Positions 26,149 through 35,614 are shown, counted from the first letter of the stretch. The stretch: DNA of 64,000 nucleotides from Thermosulfurimonas sp. F29 (GCF_019688735.1 NZ_JAIFYA010000001.1:434001-498000); one strand, 5' to 3'. Notes: a model not told the origin generated them from the letters alone. Numbers and translations are program-made.

Positions 26149-27002
26149 GAGAAGAAAGCGGCCTTGAGGTTTTCGACCCGGGCGAAGGTCTCCACTATAA
26201 CCGGATAGAGATCCTTTTCCCCCACGCCTGCGGCCTCAAGCAACCCCTCGGGGATGTGATAGGCAAAGGTGTCCACCCCCACCCCTATCCCCATGAGGTT
26301 TACCAGGGCGTTGGCCAGGGCCGTAAGCGCGGGAAGCCGCCCCTGAAGCATGAGGCTTTCGTCGTGATGGGCCCGCACCGCGAAGTAAACCTCCCGGGGA
26401 AACTCCCAGCGTCGCAGGAGTTCCGCCCCCACGATGGCGTGATCAGCCCCGAGCACCATCCACTCGGCCTGCATGAAGGTGAGCCCGGGATTTTCCTTAA
26501 GGGTCTTCTCCAGGTCGTGGAGCTCTCCCTCCACATAGAGACCCAGGACGATCTTGCCTATGTCGTGAAGCAGGGCCGCGGTGTAAAGGTTTTCCGGACG
26601 ATGAAGCCCCGCCCGCCGGGCCAGGGCCTCGGCCGCAAGCCCGCAGGCCATGGAATGCAGCCATATCTCCTCGGGGCTGAGTCCGTATCCCCTTATGGGC
26701 TCCTTGAGATACTCCCCCAGGCACGAGGCGATGAGCACGAACTTGATCTGGTTTATCCCCAGGAGAGAGAAGGCCTGGAGAAGGGTGTTCACCTTTCGGG
26801 GCAGCCCGAAGGCCGCGGAATTTACCAGCTTGAGGAAGTTGGCGGTTATGGCCGCATCGTGGCGCACGACCTTTTCCAGTTCCGCGAAGTCCACCTCGTC
26901 GTTCTGGAGAAGGGCCAGGGCCCTGCGGGCGGTCTCCGGGAAGTTGGGAATCCGGTCCACCTTCTCGAAGATGTGTTCCAGAACGGGTTCGCGACGGTTC
27001 AC
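26145..27002 (-). CDS. HDOD domain protein
   Basis: 285 residues from GTG 27002, overlapping the cheD stop. HDOD domain covers about residues 15-215: IPNFPETARRALALLQNDEVDFAELE, then LVNSAAFGLPRKVNTLLQAFSLLG, and ALLHDIGKIVLGLY. The metal site is only partly conserved, as is usual for HDOD proteins, which act as non-enzymatic signalling partners, often with CheD or response regulators. Linkage with a CheD-like gene agrees with a chemotaxis or regulatory role. Confidence 0.85.
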   Translation of the reverse strand: MNRREPVLEHIFEKVDRIPNFPETARRALALLQNDEVDFAELEKVVRHDAAITANFLKLVNSAAFGLPRKVNTLLQAFSLLGINQIKFVLIASCLGEYLKEPIRGYGLSPEEIWLHSMACGLAAEALARRAGLHRPENLYTAALLHDIGKIVLGLYVEGELHDLEKTLKENPGLTFMQAEWMVLGADHAIVGAELLRRWEFPREVYFAVRAHHDESLMLQGRLPALTALANALVNLMGIGVGVDTFAYHIPEGLLEAAGVGEKDLYPVIVETFARVENLKAAFFS

Positions 27003-27478
27003 CAGCTTTCCACCTCGTAAGCGGTGTAGACCTTTATCCCCTCGCGAAGGGAGACCTCCATCCTCCGGACCTTCGAGTCCCCCACCCTCTCGGCCGTGGG
27101 GAAAAGCCCCAGTCTTTTCAGGAAGAACCGGGCCGCGGCCGCGTTTTTGGCTCCGATGTCGAGCCACTTGGGGGAGGCCCGGAAGCGTCCGCCGCCGGCC
27201 ACCACCAGCCGCACCCTTAACGGATCCCCGCCCCGGCGGCGAAACTCCTCCACGAAACGCGGCAGGGCCTCCTCGGCGAAGAAACCCGGAAAGCCCTCCG
27301 GAGCCGAAAGCCCCCGGGACTCCGGAAGCACATACTGCAGGAGCCCGGCCACCCCGGACTCCGCGTCCACCATTCCCACCGCCACGCAGGCCCCGAGACG
27401 CCGGGTGAAGAGGACCTCCTCCGGGGAGGTGGTCAAACGGAAAGTTCCTCCTTCCACGAGCACCCGCATTAACCTCAT
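26999..27478 (-). CDS. CheD-like protein, probably inactive as deamidase
   Basis: 159 residues matching CheD, the chemoreceptor glutamine deamidase: TRRLGACVAVGMVDAESGVAGLLQYVLPE holds the catalytic Cys, GGGRF and DIGAKNAAAARFFL follow. In CheD the catalytic His lies in a GMAHFMLP-like segment; here the corresponding segment is GLLQYVLP with Gln, so deamidase activity is doubtful. It overlaps the HDOD gene by 4 nt and follows hom by 6 nt. No other chemotaxis gene is in the window. Confidence 0.75.
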   Translation of the reverse strand: MRLMRVLVEGGTFRLTTSPEEVLFTRRLGACVAVGMVDAESGVAGLLQYVLPESRGLSAPEGFPGFFAEEALPRFVEEFRRRGGDPLRVRLVVAGGGRFRASPKWLDIGAKNAAAARFFLKRLGLFPTAERVGDSKVRRMEVSLREGIKVYTAYEVESW

Positions 27479-27484
27479 CTTGCC

Positions 27485-28774
27485 CTAGGCTTCCAGAATG
27501 CGCAAGAGCCTGGTGGGGGCGGTGACCACCTCCAGCCGATCTATCTCGGAAAGGGCCCGACGCACATCCGCCTCCCGGGCCTCGTGGGTGAGCATCACGA
27601 TGGGCACCGACCCCTTTTCCCTGCGTCCCTTCTGAATCACCGAGGCGATGCTGATCCCGTGGCGTCCCAGCACGCCGGAGATCCTGGAAAGCACCCCCGG
27701 ACGATCCACCGCGGAGAACCGGAAGTAGTACCGGGAAACCACCTCCTCCATGGGCCGCAGGGAAAGGGGGCTGTCCCGGAAGAGAATCGGTGCGGGACGG
27801 GCCCCGGAGGTGATCAGCCGGGCCGCGTCGAGGAGATCCCCCACCACGGCGCTGGCGGTGGGTTCGGCCCCGGCCCCGAGACCGTAAAGCAGCACCTCAC
27901 CCACGAAATCCCCTTCCAGGAGAAAACCGTTGAAGGCCCCCCGGACCGAGGCCAGCACATGACCCTCCGGGATCAGGGTGGGATGGACGCGTACCTCCAC
28001 CTTCCCGTCTTCCTCCCGGGCTATGGCCAGAAGTTTCAGCACATAACCGAACTCCCGGGCGAAAACCAGATCGGAGACCTCGAGGTCGGCTATGCCTTCC
28101 TGGTGAATTCTTCCCGCGGGCACATGGGCCCCGTAGGCCAGGGTGGCCAGAATGGCCAGCTTGTGCACCGAGTCCCGCCCGGAGATATCCAGGGCGGGAT
28201 CCGCCTCGGCAAACCCCCGATCCTGGGCCTCGGCGAGGGCCTCGGCGAAGGAAAGCCCCTCCTCGCTCATGCGCGTCAGGATGTAGTTGCAGGTTCCGTT
28301 CACGATGGCGGTGATGCGGCGGATGCGATTGGCCGCAAGGCTTTCCCGAAGTGTCTTGATGATGGGGACTCCGCCTCCCACCGCGGCCTCAAAGAAGACC
28401 TCGCAACCCGCGGACTCGGCGGCGGCGAACACCTCCGGCCCGTACTCGGCGAGCACCGCCTTATTGGCGGTGACCACATGTTTGCCCCGTTCAAGGGCCG
28501 AAAGGATGTAAGTTCGGGCCGGCTCAAGCCCCCCCACCAGTTCACAGACCACCTGAATGGCGGGATCCTCCAGGATGTCCTCCACCCGGGTGGTAAGAAG
28601 ACCCCCCGGCACCTCCACCGGGCGCCTTTTTCCGGGATCCCGCACCAGAATGCGCCGGATGGAAAGACGCACCCCGGTCTTGCGGGCCAGAAACTCCCCG
28701 TTTTCGGACAGAAGCCGCCACACCCCCGTTCCCACCACCCCGAAGCCGAGAAGCCCTATCCCGATCTCCTGCAT
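27485..28774 (-). CDS. hom: Homoserine dehydrogenase
   Basis: 429 residues from ATG 28774, which overlaps the recG stop (TGATG). Converts aspartate semialdehyde to homoserine for threonine and methionine. Seen: NAD(P) site IGLLGFGVVGTG, substrate region ANKAVLAEYG and the DPALDISGRDSVHKLAILA catalytic block, plus a C-terminal ACT domain (about 350-429, FRFSAVDRPGVLSRISGVLG) for feedback control. Confidence 0.95.
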   Translation of the reverse strand: MQEIGIGLLGFGVVGTGVWRLLSENGEFLARKTGVRLSIRRILVRDPGKRRPVEVPGGLLTTRVEDILEDPAIQVVCELVGGLEPARTYILSALERGKHVVTANKAVLAEYGPEVFAAAESAGCEVFFEAAVGGGVPIIKTLRESLAANRIRRITAIVNGTCNYILTRMSEEGLSFAEALAEAQDRGFAEADPALDISGRDSVHKLAILATLAYGAHVPAGRIHQEGIADLEVSDLVFAREFGYVLKLLAIAREEDGKVEVRVHPTLIPEGHVLASVRGAFNGFLLEGDFVGEVLLYGLGAGAEPTASAVVGDLLDAARLITSGARPAPILFRDSPLSLRPMEEVVSRYYFRFSAVDRPGVLSRISGVLGRHGISIASVIQKGRREKGSVPIVMLTHEAREADVRRALSEIDRLEVVTAPTRLLRILEA

Positions 28775-31194
28775 CAGGCCACCTCCGAAAGCCTGAGTCT
28801 CTCGGCCCACCGTTCCGAAAGGATCTCCTTGAGGGGCTGATGTTCGGGACGCGCCAGCGCCGGGTCCTCCTCAAGGAGCCGGAAGGCCTCCTCGCGGGCG
28901 GCAAGCAACATTTCGTAATCCCGTACCAGATCCGCCCGGCGAAACTCCAGATACCCGTGCTGCCTGGTGCCCAGAAATTCCCCCGGACCCCTGATCTTGA
29001 GATCCTCCTCGGCGATGCGGAATCCGTCGTTGGTCTCCGTAAGCACCCTGAGCCTTCGCCAGGCCTCCCCTCCCGGTGATACCCCATGGGCCACCAAAAA
29101 GCAATAGGACTGTCGATCGCTGCGCCCCACCCGCCCCCGGAGCTGATGGAGCTGGGAGAGTCCGAAACGCTCGGCGTGTTCGATGATCATCACCGTGGCC
29201 TCCGGAACATCCACCCCCACCTCGATCACCGTGGTGGAGACCAGAATCTGGTAATCCCCTCGCTTGAAGGCCCGCATCACCCGTTCCTTTTCCGGGGGGC
29301 TCATGCGCCCGTGGAGAAGTCCCACCCGGAATTCCGAAAAGACCTCCTTGCGCAGGTGCTCGGCCCATTCCGTGGCGGAAAGGAGGTCCATCTTCTCGGA
29401 CTCCTCGATGAGGGGCAGAACCACATACACCCGGTGCCCCCGGCGGGCCTCCTGCCGGGCCTTTTCGTAGGCCAGGTGCCGGGAGGCCTCGGTGAAAAGT
29501 TCGGTCCGGACCGGCTTGCGTCCGGCCGGAAGCTCGTCAATGAGGGAGACCTCCAGATCCCCGTATATGGTGAGGGCCAGGGTCCGCGGAATGGGGGTGG
29601 CGGTCATCACCAGGGTGTCCGGGGAGACCCCTTTGGCCTTGTCGCGGAGGGCGGCCCTCTGCAGCACCCCGAAGCGATGCTGCTCGTCGATTACGACCAG
29701 TCCCAGGCGCTTGAACTCCACATCCTCCTGGAAAAGGGCGTGGGTGCCTATGACCAGATGCACCTGTCCCAGGGCCAGGGCCTGCTTGACCTCCCGCTTC
29801 CGGCTCGGGGGAAGCCCTCCGGTGAGAAGGGCCGTCTCCACCCCGGCCAGGCCGCATAGCTCCCGGAAACCCGCGTAGTGCTGTTCGGCCAGGATCTCGG
29901 TGGGGGCCATCAGGGCCACCTGGTAGCCGTTGTCGATGGCGATTAGGGCGGCCAGAAAAGCCACCACGGTCTTGCCGCAGCCCACATCCCCCTGAAGAAG
30001 ACGATTCATGGGAAAGGGTTTGGCCATATCCCTCTTTATTTCCTCAAAGGCCCGTTCCTGGGCACGGGTCAGCCGAAAGGGAAGCCTGGCGAGGAATCTT
30101 TCCACCAGCGCCGAAGCGGTGCGAAAGGCGATGCCCGGGGCCTGTTTCACCCGCGACCTGCGCAACCCCAGGGCCAGCTCCAGGAAGAAGAACTCGTCAA
30201 AGGCCAGGCTCTTGTGATAGACGCTGCGCTCGGCGTTAAGGGCGGAAAGATCGGCGTCATCCGGGGGAAAGTGGAGCCCCCGCACCGCCTCGGAAAGGGG
30301 AAGAAGACGGCGACGGCGAAGGATCTCCGGAGGAATGTAGCTCACCAGTTTGTCCGCGTGCCTTTCCACGGCCTCCCGCACGATGCGTCGCAACACCTTG
30401 GGAGAAACTCCCTCGACGGGGGGATACACCGGAAGGATCCGCCCCACATGGAGCTCGAGACCGGGAGCCTCCGGATCCTCCACCTCGGGATGTACCATCT
30501 CGAAGCGCCCCCCGAAACGGGATACCTCGCCGGAGACGATCACCGTCTTTCCGATGCGAAAGGTCTCCCGGAGGTGGGACTCCCGGAAGTGAAACCATTT
30601 AAGGGTCAGCAACCCCGTCCCGTCGGAGAGCACCACCTCGTAGATCCGCCTCCTTCGAAATTGCACCGGACCGGAGAGCACCACTTCTCCCTTCACCACG
30701 GCCTTTCCCCCGGCCCGGAGCTCCCTTATAGGGGTGTAGCGCCGGCGATCCTCGTAGCTTTTAGGCAGGAAGTAGAGGAGGTCCTCTATGGTATGGATTC
30801 CGCGGGTGGCGAGTCGGGCCGCAAGCTTGGGGCCCACCCCCCTTAGAAACTGGACGGGAGTGCGCAACTCCTCCCGGAAACGCTTCAGGAGGTCCGGATC
30901 CGGATAGGCGGGAAATTCCTCCTCCGGCTCGGGTCCCGCGAGATCCTCGGAGAGTTCAAGGATCCTTTTTATGCGCTCCTTCTTCTCCTCCGGCTCCAGG
31001 GAATCTATGCCCCGGACGAGTTCCCCGAGACGGCGGCGCAGGGCCTCGGAAAGCTCCTCCGGGGCCTCCTCGAGAAGTCGCGTAAGGGTCAATTCCAGAT
31101 CCCGTACCTTGGGAAGAAGGGCGAAGTCCCGCCGGGCACAGAAGAGAAGGGGGCGCCGAAACCGCTCCCTCCATTCCTCGAGTCTCTCCCGCAT
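28774..31194 (-). CDS. recG: ATP-dependent DNA helicase RecG
   Basis: 806 residues, long form with an N-terminal helical extension of about 100 residues as in Thermotoga RecG. Seen: wedge domain (LRGVGPKLAARLATRG), Walker A LLQGDVGCGKTVVA, DEQH box VIDEQHRFG, motif III VMTATPIPRTLAL and motif VI QLRGRVGRSDRQSYC. RecG remodels stalled forks. First gene of a long minus-strand run. Confidence 0.96.
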   Translation of the reverse strand: MRERLEEWRERFRRPLLFCARRDFALLPKVRDLELTLTRLLEEAPEELSEALRRRLGELVRGIDSLEPEEKKERIKRILELSEDLAGPEPEEEFPAYPDPDLLKRFREELRTPVQFLRGVGPKLAARLATRGIHTIEDLLYFLPKSYEDRRRYTPIRELRAGGKAVVKGEVVLSGPVQFRRRRIYEVVLSDGTGLLTLKWFHFRESHLRETFRIGKTVIVSGEVSRFGGRFEMVHPEVEDPEAPGLELHVGRILPVYPPVEGVSPKVLRRIVREAVERHADKLVSYIPPEILRRRRLLPLSEAVRGLHFPPDDADLSALNAERSVYHKSLAFDEFFFLELALGLRRSRVKQAPGIAFRTASALVERFLARLPFRLTRAQERAFEEIKRDMAKPFPMNRLLQGDVGCGKTVVAFLAALIAIDNGYQVALMAPTEILAEQHYAGFRELCGLAGVETALLTGGLPPSRKREVKQALALGQVHLVIGTHALFQEDVEFKRLGLVVIDEQHRFGVLQRAALRDKAKGVSPDTLVMTATPIPRTLALTIYGDLEVSLIDELPAGRKPVRTELFTEASRHLAYEKARQEARRGHRVYVVLPLIEESEKMDLLSATEWAEHLRKEVFSEFRVGLLHGRMSPPEKERVMRAFKRGDYQILVSTTVIEVGVDVPEATVMIIEHAERFGLSQLHQLRGRVGRSDRQSYCFLVAHGVSPGGEAWRRLRVLTETNDGFRIAEEDLKIRGPGEFLGTRQHGYLEFRRADLVRDYEMLLAAREEAFRLLEEDPALARPEHQPLKEILSERWAERLRLSEVA

Positions 31195-31224
31195 GTTTTA
31201 CATTTTACTTTGCCCCCGGCGTCA

Positions 31225-31252
31225 TTGTCAGCGTCGGTTTCGGCCTTATTTT
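31225..31252 (+). promoter_or_regulatory. Candidate promoter of lon
   Basis: TTGTCA (31225-31230), 16-nt spacer, TATTTT (31247-31252), 34 nt before the lon ATG. No CIRCE or clear heat-shock sigma motif is seen. Confidence 0.4.
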
Positions 31253-31286
31253 CCCTGTTAGAGATCCTTTCCTGTGGAGGAACTCC

Positions 31287-33641
31287 ATGAGCGAAAGAAG
31301 GGAGGAGCTTCCGGCTCGTCCGGACGAGATCAAGGATGTGCCCGTAATTCCGGGAGACGCGGTGATCTTCCCGCACATGATCGTGCCCTTTGTCCTCACC
31401 GAACCCGGATTACTTAAGGCCGTGGAGGAGGCCCTTTCCCGGGATCGTCTGGTGGCGGTGGTGGCGGTGAAGGATCCCCGTTCGGAACGCAAGGAACTCT
31501 ATCGGCACGGAACGCTCTGCCTCATTCTTCGGGCCAGCCGGGTGGAGCTCGACCGGGTGCGCATCGTGGTGCAGGGGCTTTCCCGGGTGCGCATCCTTTC
31601 TTTTCTGAAGGAGGAACCCTTTCTCGTGGCCCGGGTGCAGCAGCTCACCGAGACCTTTTCGCCGGATCGCGAGGCCGAGGCGCTGGCCGCAAACATCCGG
31701 CAGATGTTCGGTCGGGTGGTGGAACTTTCCCCGTACCTCCCCGGAGAACTGCGGGGTCTGGTGGAGAACCTGGAGGACCCGGGCATGCTCGCCGATCTGT
31801 CGGTGGCCCATCTCAATGTGCCCCACGCCGAAAAACAGGCCCTGCTGGAGATTCTGGATGTGAAGGAACGCCTCCACCGGGCGGTGCGGTTGCTGGCGGA
31901 ACAGCTCGAGGTGCTGGAACTGGGGCAGCGCATCCAGGCCGAGGTGCGCGACCGCATGGAAAAGGCCCAGAAGGAATATTACCTGCGGGAACAGCTCAAG
32001 GTCATCCGCAAGGAACTCGGGGAGACCGAAGGGGTGGAGGCCGAGGTCGAGGAACTCAGGGAGAAGCTGGAGAAAAAGGCCCTGCCGGATCTGGTGCGCC
32101 GGGAAGCCGAAAAGGAACTGCAGAAACTCTCGCGCACCCACCCCGCCTCTGCGGAGTACACCGTGATCCGGAACTACCTGGACTGGATCCTCGATCTTCC
32201 CTGGCTCGAGTCCACGGAGGAACACCTGGACCTTGCGGAGGCCGAAAGGATCCTCGACGAGGATCACTACGATCTGGAGAAGGTGAAAAAGAGGATCCTG
32301 GAGTATCTCGCGGTGCGGAAACTGAATCCGGAGATGAAGGGCCCCATTCTCTGTTTCCTGGGCCCTCCGGGGGTGGGGAAGACCAGTCTGGGGCGTTCCA
32401 TCGCCCGGGCGCTCGGACGGCGTTTCTGGCGCATCTCTCTGGGCGGGGTGCGGGACGAGGCGGAAATCCGTGGACACCGTCGGACCTATGTGGGCGCCAT
32501 GCCCGGACGCATCATCCAGGCCCTCCGCCGGGTGGGGGTGAATAACCCGGTGCTCATGCTCGACGAAATCGACAAGATCGGGGCCGACTTCCGCGGCGAT
32601 CCCGCGGCGGCCCTCCTTGAGGTGCTCGATCCGGAACAGAACCGGGAGTTCTCCGACCACTACCTGGAACTCCCCTTCGACCTCTCCCGGGTGATCTTCA
32701 TCGCCACCGCCAATGTGCTGGACACCATTCCGGCTCCGCTTCGCGATCGCATGGAGATCATCGAGATTCCGGGTTATACCGAGGAGGAGAAGCTACACAT
32801 CGCCCGCAGGTATCTGGTGCCCCGGCAGCTCCGGGAACACGGTCTTCGGGCCTCGCAGCTTCGTTTCACTGATTCGGCCCTGCGGCGGATCATCGTCTAC
32901 TACACCCGGGAGGCCGGGGTGCGTCAGCTGGAACGCGAGATCGGAGCGGTGTGCCGGGCCGTGGCCCGGGAGGTGGCCGAGGGGAAGACCGCCGGGACCC
33001 GGATTTCGGTGCGGAATCTGGAGGAATATCTGGGCCCGCCGAAGTATCTGCCGGAGATAACCGAAAGGGTGCGGGTTCCCGGGGTGGCCGTGGGGCTGGC
33101 CTGGACCCCTGCCGGAGGGGAGGTCCTCTTCGTGGAGGCGGCCCGGATGAAGGGATCCCGCAAGTTGATCCTTACCGGCCAGCTCGGGGAGGTCATGCGC
33201 GAAAGCGCCGAGGCGGCGTTCACCTATGTGCGATCCCACGCCGAGGAACTGGGGATCGACGAGGAGGTGCTGGCCGGATCCGACTTTCACATCCATGTGC
33301 CCTCCGGAGCCATTCCCAAGGACGGCCCCAGTGCCGGAGTAACCATCCTCACGGCCCTGGTGAGTTTGTTGACCGGGCGCACCGTGCGTCCGGAGGTGGC
33401 CATGACCGGAGAGATCACCCTCCGGGGCCTGGTGCTTCCGGTGGGAGGGATAAAGGAAAAGGTGCTGGCCGCCAGACGCTACGGATTGAAGGAGGTGATT
33501 CTTCCCCGGCGCAACGAAAAGGACCTCCGGGAGATCCCGGAGGAAGCCCGACGGGCCCTCCGGTTTCACCTGGTCTCCCGGGTGGAGGAGATCTTTCCCC
33601 TGGTCTTCCCCGGCTGGCCCCGCCGCCCCCACAAAAAATAG
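31287..33641 (+). CDS. lon: Lon protease
   Basis: 784 residues: N-terminal LON domain ([16 protein letters not shown]), a coiled segment (about 185-260), AAA+ module with Walker A GPPGVGKT near 360 and Walker [12 protein letters not shown], and a C-terminal protease domain. The Ser-Lys dyad is visible: S682 in PKDGPSAG and K725 in [12 protein letters not shown], 43 residues apart as in E. coli. GGAGG precedes the ATG. The last two codons and the TAG stop lie inside a palindromic repeat (33634-33658), so the repeat defines the protein end (HKK). Confidence 0.97.
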   Translation: MSERREELPARPDEIKDVPVIPGDAVIFPHMIVPFVLTEPGLLKAVEEALSRDRLVAVVAVKDPRSERKELYRHGTLCLILRASRVELDRVRIVVQGLSRVRILSFLKEEPFLVARVQQLTETFSPDREAEALAANIRQMFGRVVELSPYLPGELRGLVENLEDPGMLADLSVAHLNVPHAEKQALLEILDVKERLHRAVRLLAEQLEVLELGQRIQAEVRDRMEKAQKEYYLREQLKVIRKELGETEGVEAEVEELREKLEKKALPDLVRREAEKELQKLSRTHPASAEYTVIRNYLDWILDLPWLESTEEHLDLAEAERILDEDHYDLEKVKKRILEYLAVRKLNPEMKGPILCFLGPPGVGKTSLGRSIARALGRRFWRISLGGVRDEAEIRGHRRTYVGAMPGRIIQALRRVGVNNPVLMLDEIDKIGADFRGDPAAALLEVLDPEQNREFSDHYLELPFDLSRVIFIATANVLDTIPAPLRDRMEIIEIPGYTEEEKLHIARRYLVPRQLREHGLRASQLRFTDSALRRIIVYYTREAGVRQLEREIGAVCRAVAREVAEGKTAGTRISVRNLEEYLGPPKYLPEITERVRVPGVAVGLAWTPAGGEVLFVEAARMKGSRKLILTGQLGEVMRESAEAAFTYVRSHAEELGIDEEVLAGSDFHIHVPSGAIPKDGPSAGVTILTALVSLLTGRTVRPEVAMTGEITLRGLVLPVGGIKEKVLAARRYGLKEVILPRRNEKDLREIPEEARRALRFHLVSRVEEIFPLVFPGWPRRPHKK

Positions 33642-33658
33642 GATCCGATCCTATTTTT
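33634..33658. repeat. Palindromic repeat copy 2
   Basis: Perfect 11-bp arms AAAAATAGGAT / ATCCTATTTTT with loop CCG. It contains the lon stop codon (TAG 33639-33641). The flanking A and T tracts would make a bidirectional terminator-like hairpin between convergent lon and GT2. Confidence 0.85.
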
Positions 33659-33710
33659 GAAAAGCCATATTTCTCGTTGATTTGCCTTGTGTGTCGGGGA
33701 CTTCACCATA

Positions 33711-33735
33711 AAAAATAGGATCCGATCCTATTTTT
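33711..33735. repeat. Palindromic repeat copy 3
   Basis: Identical 25-bp element to copy 2, 52 bp further on. It contains the stop codon of the minus-strand GT2 (33728-33730). The 52 bp between the copies hold no gene. Confidence 0.85.
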
Positions 33736-34555
33736 CGAGGGCGGGGAGGTGGAGTTGGGCCAGGAGTTTCCGGGCCTCAAAGGCCCCGCGGAGGTTCTCG
33801 TGTTTCAGGGCTCCGCGCAGGAAGATTTCGGCCTTGCGCCGGGCCTCCGCCATCACCATTAGACGCATGGTCGGGGTTAGCACCGGATCGCGAAGGATCT
33901 TGACCAGCGCCTTCAGGCGCCAGAAGTCCAGGCCCGGAGTGGCGGAGAGTTGTCCCGGATGCCCGCCCCGTTTGATCACCAGGGGTTCGGGAAGGAGGTG
34001 TACCGGATACCGGGCCGCAAGTCTCAACCACAGCTCGTAGTCCTCACACACGGGAAACTCCTCGTCGAAGAGGCCTATCTCGTCGAACACCCGGCGTCTC
34101 AACATCACCCCCGAGGGGGAAACCACGCACAGCTTCACCGCCCGGTGGAAGAAGTAGCCGTCGGGCTTGCGATGTTTGCGCTGAGGGCGAATTCGACGCC
34201 CCCCCTTGATCCACACCTCCTCCGGCTGCACGGCCACCGCCTCGGGATGCCGCCGGAAAAACTCCACCTGACGGGATACCTTTTCCGGAAGCCAGAGGTC
34301 GTCACTGTCCAGAAAGGCCACCAGCTCCCCCCGGGAAAGAAGGATCCCCCTGTTGCGGGCCGAGGCCGGACCACCCCGGGCCTTGCGATGATAAATCACC
34401 GGATAGGCCGTAATAAGTCGGGGGGTTTCGTCCGTGGAACCGTCGTCCACCACGATGATCTCAAGCGGCCGGTAAGTCTGCGCCAGGACCGAAGCCAGCG
34501 CCTCCCGTAAAAACCGGGCCCGATTGTAGGTGGGGATGACCACGGAAACCAACAA
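33728..34555 (-). CDS. Glycosyltransferase family 2
   Basis: 275 residues; TTG start at 34555 giving MLVSVVIPTYNRARFLREAL. Family GT2 (GT-A fold): nucleotide-sugar binding IIVVDDGSTDETP, ARNRGILLSRGELVAFLDSDDLW with the DXD-like SDD. Probably extends a surface polysaccharide or LPS; acceptor unknown. No clear ribosome site. Its stop is provided by palindromic repeat copy 3. Confidence 0.85.
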   Translation of the reverse strand: MLVSVVIPTYNRARFLREALASVLAQTYRPLEIIVVDDGSTDETPRLITAYPVIYHRKARGGPASARNRGILLSRGELVAFLDSDDLWLPEKVSRQVEFFRRHPEAVAVQPEEVWIKGGRRIRPQRKHRKPDGYFFHRAVKLCVVSPSGVMLRRRVFDEIGLFDEEFPVCEDYELWLRLAARYPVHLLPEPLVIKRGGHPGQLSATPGLDFWRLKALVKILRDPVLTPTMRLMVMAEARRKAEIFLRGALKHENLRGAFEARKLLAQLHLPALEK

Positions 34556-34573
34556 TTTTTATCAGTTTACCCC

Positions 34574-34601
34574 TTGATCTCATCCTTACAAGACTTATTT
34601 T
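34574..34601 (+). promoter_or_regulatory. Candidate promoter of the hsp20 pair
   Basis: TTGATC (34574-34579), 16-nt spacer, TATTTT (34596-34601), leaving a leader of about 60 nt. No CIRCE inverted repeat is present. Confidence 0.35.
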
Positions 34602-34608
34602 TCTCTGT

Positions 34609-34662
34609 GGAAGGCCTTCCAGGACAGATCTCCGGAGATCCTCCAAAATAAAGAAAAGGAGG
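34609..34662 (+). promoter_or_regulatory. Hairpin-rich 5' leader of hsp20, possible RNA thermometer
   Basis: Two perfect palindromes follow one another: GGAAGGCCTTCC (34609-34620) and GATCTCCGGAGATC (34627-34640). CCTCC at 34640-34644 is complementary to the GGAGG of the ribosome site (34658-34662). Such a leader could mask the ribosome site at lower temperature, as in ROSE-like elements of small heat-shock genes. This is inference from base pairing only. Confidence 0.35.
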
Positions 34663-34669
34663 TGATATT

Positions 34670-35128
34670 ATGGCTCTGAACTGGGCCGTGGAGTGGGATC
34701 CCTTCCGTGAGTTCGAACGGTTGCAGGAGGAGCTGGATCGGCTGTTTGAGTGGGTGAGTCCCTTCCGGACGCTTCGGGGCGAGGAGGTCTATCCCCGCCT
34801 CAATGTGGGGGAGACCCCGGAGGAGGTGCTGGTTTACATCTTTGCTCCGGGGGTGGACCCCAAATCGGTGGAGCTTTCGCTGGAGGGCAACCTTCTTTCC
34901 ATTTCCGGGGAACGCCGGGCCGAGGAGGCGCTTGGAGTCGGGGAGGTGAAGCCGGAGCGCTTCGTGCGGCAGGAGAGGTTTTCCGGCAAGTTCTCCCGGG
35001 TGATCTCGTTGCCGGAGTCCGTGGATCCGGAACAGGTGGAGGCGGAGTATCGCAACGGTTTGATCGTGGTGCGCATCGGTAAGAAGGCCGAGCGTCGGGC
35101 CAGGAAGATCGAGGTGAAGGGAGCCTAA
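34670..35128 (+). CDS. Hsp20/alpha-crystallin family chaperone
   Basis: 152 residues. The N-terminus WDPFREFERLQEELDRLF is typical of archaeal/bacterial sHSPs, the alpha-crystallin domain covers about 40-140 (VYIFAPGVDPKSVELSLEGNLLSISGERR, and RVISLPESVDPEQVEAEYRNGLIVV). There is no clear C-terminal IXI motif. A perfect AAGGAGGTGAT ribosome site precedes the ATG. It is followed by a second hsp20 gene 29 nt downstream. Confidence 0.93.
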   Translation: MALNWAVEWDPFREFERLQEELDRLFEWVSPFRTLRGEEVYPRLNVGETPEEVLVYIFAPGVDPKSVELSLEGNLLSISGERRAEEALGVGEVKPERFVRQERFSGKFSRVISLPESVDPEQVEAEYRNGLIVVRIGKKAERRARKIEVKGA

Positions 35129-35157
35129 AAAATCCCCGGACAAGGAGGTGATGAGCG

Positions 35158-35556
35158 ATGCCGGAGAGGAAGGATCTCGCCCCCAGAGAGGAAAAAAGGG
35201 AGGTGGCTTCCCGCCGGAGGGGTCGGGCCATGGTGCCTCCGGTGGACATCTACGAGACCGACGAGGGATTGATCCTGCTTGCGGACATGCCCGGGGTGAG
35301 GGCGGACACGCTGGAGGTGAAGGTGGAGGACAATGTGCTTCACCTGCGGGGAGAGATCGCGGAGACACCGGGCGAGGAGGTGCGCCCGGAGTATGTGGAG
35401 GTGCGGGGTCGCGAGTATTATCGGGCCTTCACCCTGGGGCCGGAGTTCGACCGGGATCGGATTGAGGCCACGCTGAAACAGGGCGTGCTCCGGCTCTTCA
35501 TTCCCAAGTTCGAGTCCGAAAAACCCAAACGCATCGAGATCAAGGTCTCCGGTTAG
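35158..35556 (+). CDS. Hsp20/alpha-crystallin family chaperone (second copy)
   Basis: 132 residues, with ribosome site AAGGAGGTGATG. The N-terminus is strongly charged (about 1-24), and the alpha-crystallin domain covers 25-130: VDIYETDEGLILLADMPGV, LEVKVEDNVLHLRGEIA, FDRDRIEATLKQGVLRLFIPK. It is more divergent than a recent duplication. Tandem sHSPs often form hetero-oligomers, but that is not shown here. Confidence 0.93.
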   Translation: MPERKDLAPREEKREVASRRRGRAMVPPVDIYETDEGLILLADMPGVRADTLEVKVEDNVLHLRGEIAETPGEEVRPEYVEVRGREYYRAFTLGPEFDRDRIEATLKQGVLRLFIPKFESEKPKRIEIKVSG

Positions 35557-35566
35557 AGTCGTTCTC

Positions 35567-35602
35567 GGGGCCCCTCCCGCGCCGGCAAAAGGAGGGGGCC
35601 CC
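35567..35602 (+). terminator. Strong G+C-rich hairpin after hsp20 pair
   Basis: GGGGCCCCTCC (35567-35577) pairs with GGAGGGGGCCCC (35591-35602) with one bulged G. It lies between the convergent hsp20 and kdsB genes. There is no T-run after it on either strand, so termination would be Rho-assisted or the hairpin may only stabilise mRNA ends. Confidence 0.5.
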
Positions 35603-35614
35603 TCCTCGAAAAAG

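Noticed and set aside
31195-31286. Heat-shock sigma promoter of lon
   Set aside because: Only a housekeeping-like promoter is visible; no CTTGAA/CCCAT pattern with proper spacing.
34556-34669. CIRCE element upstream of hsp20
   Set aside because: The TTAGCACTC/GAGTGCTAA inverted repeat is absent.
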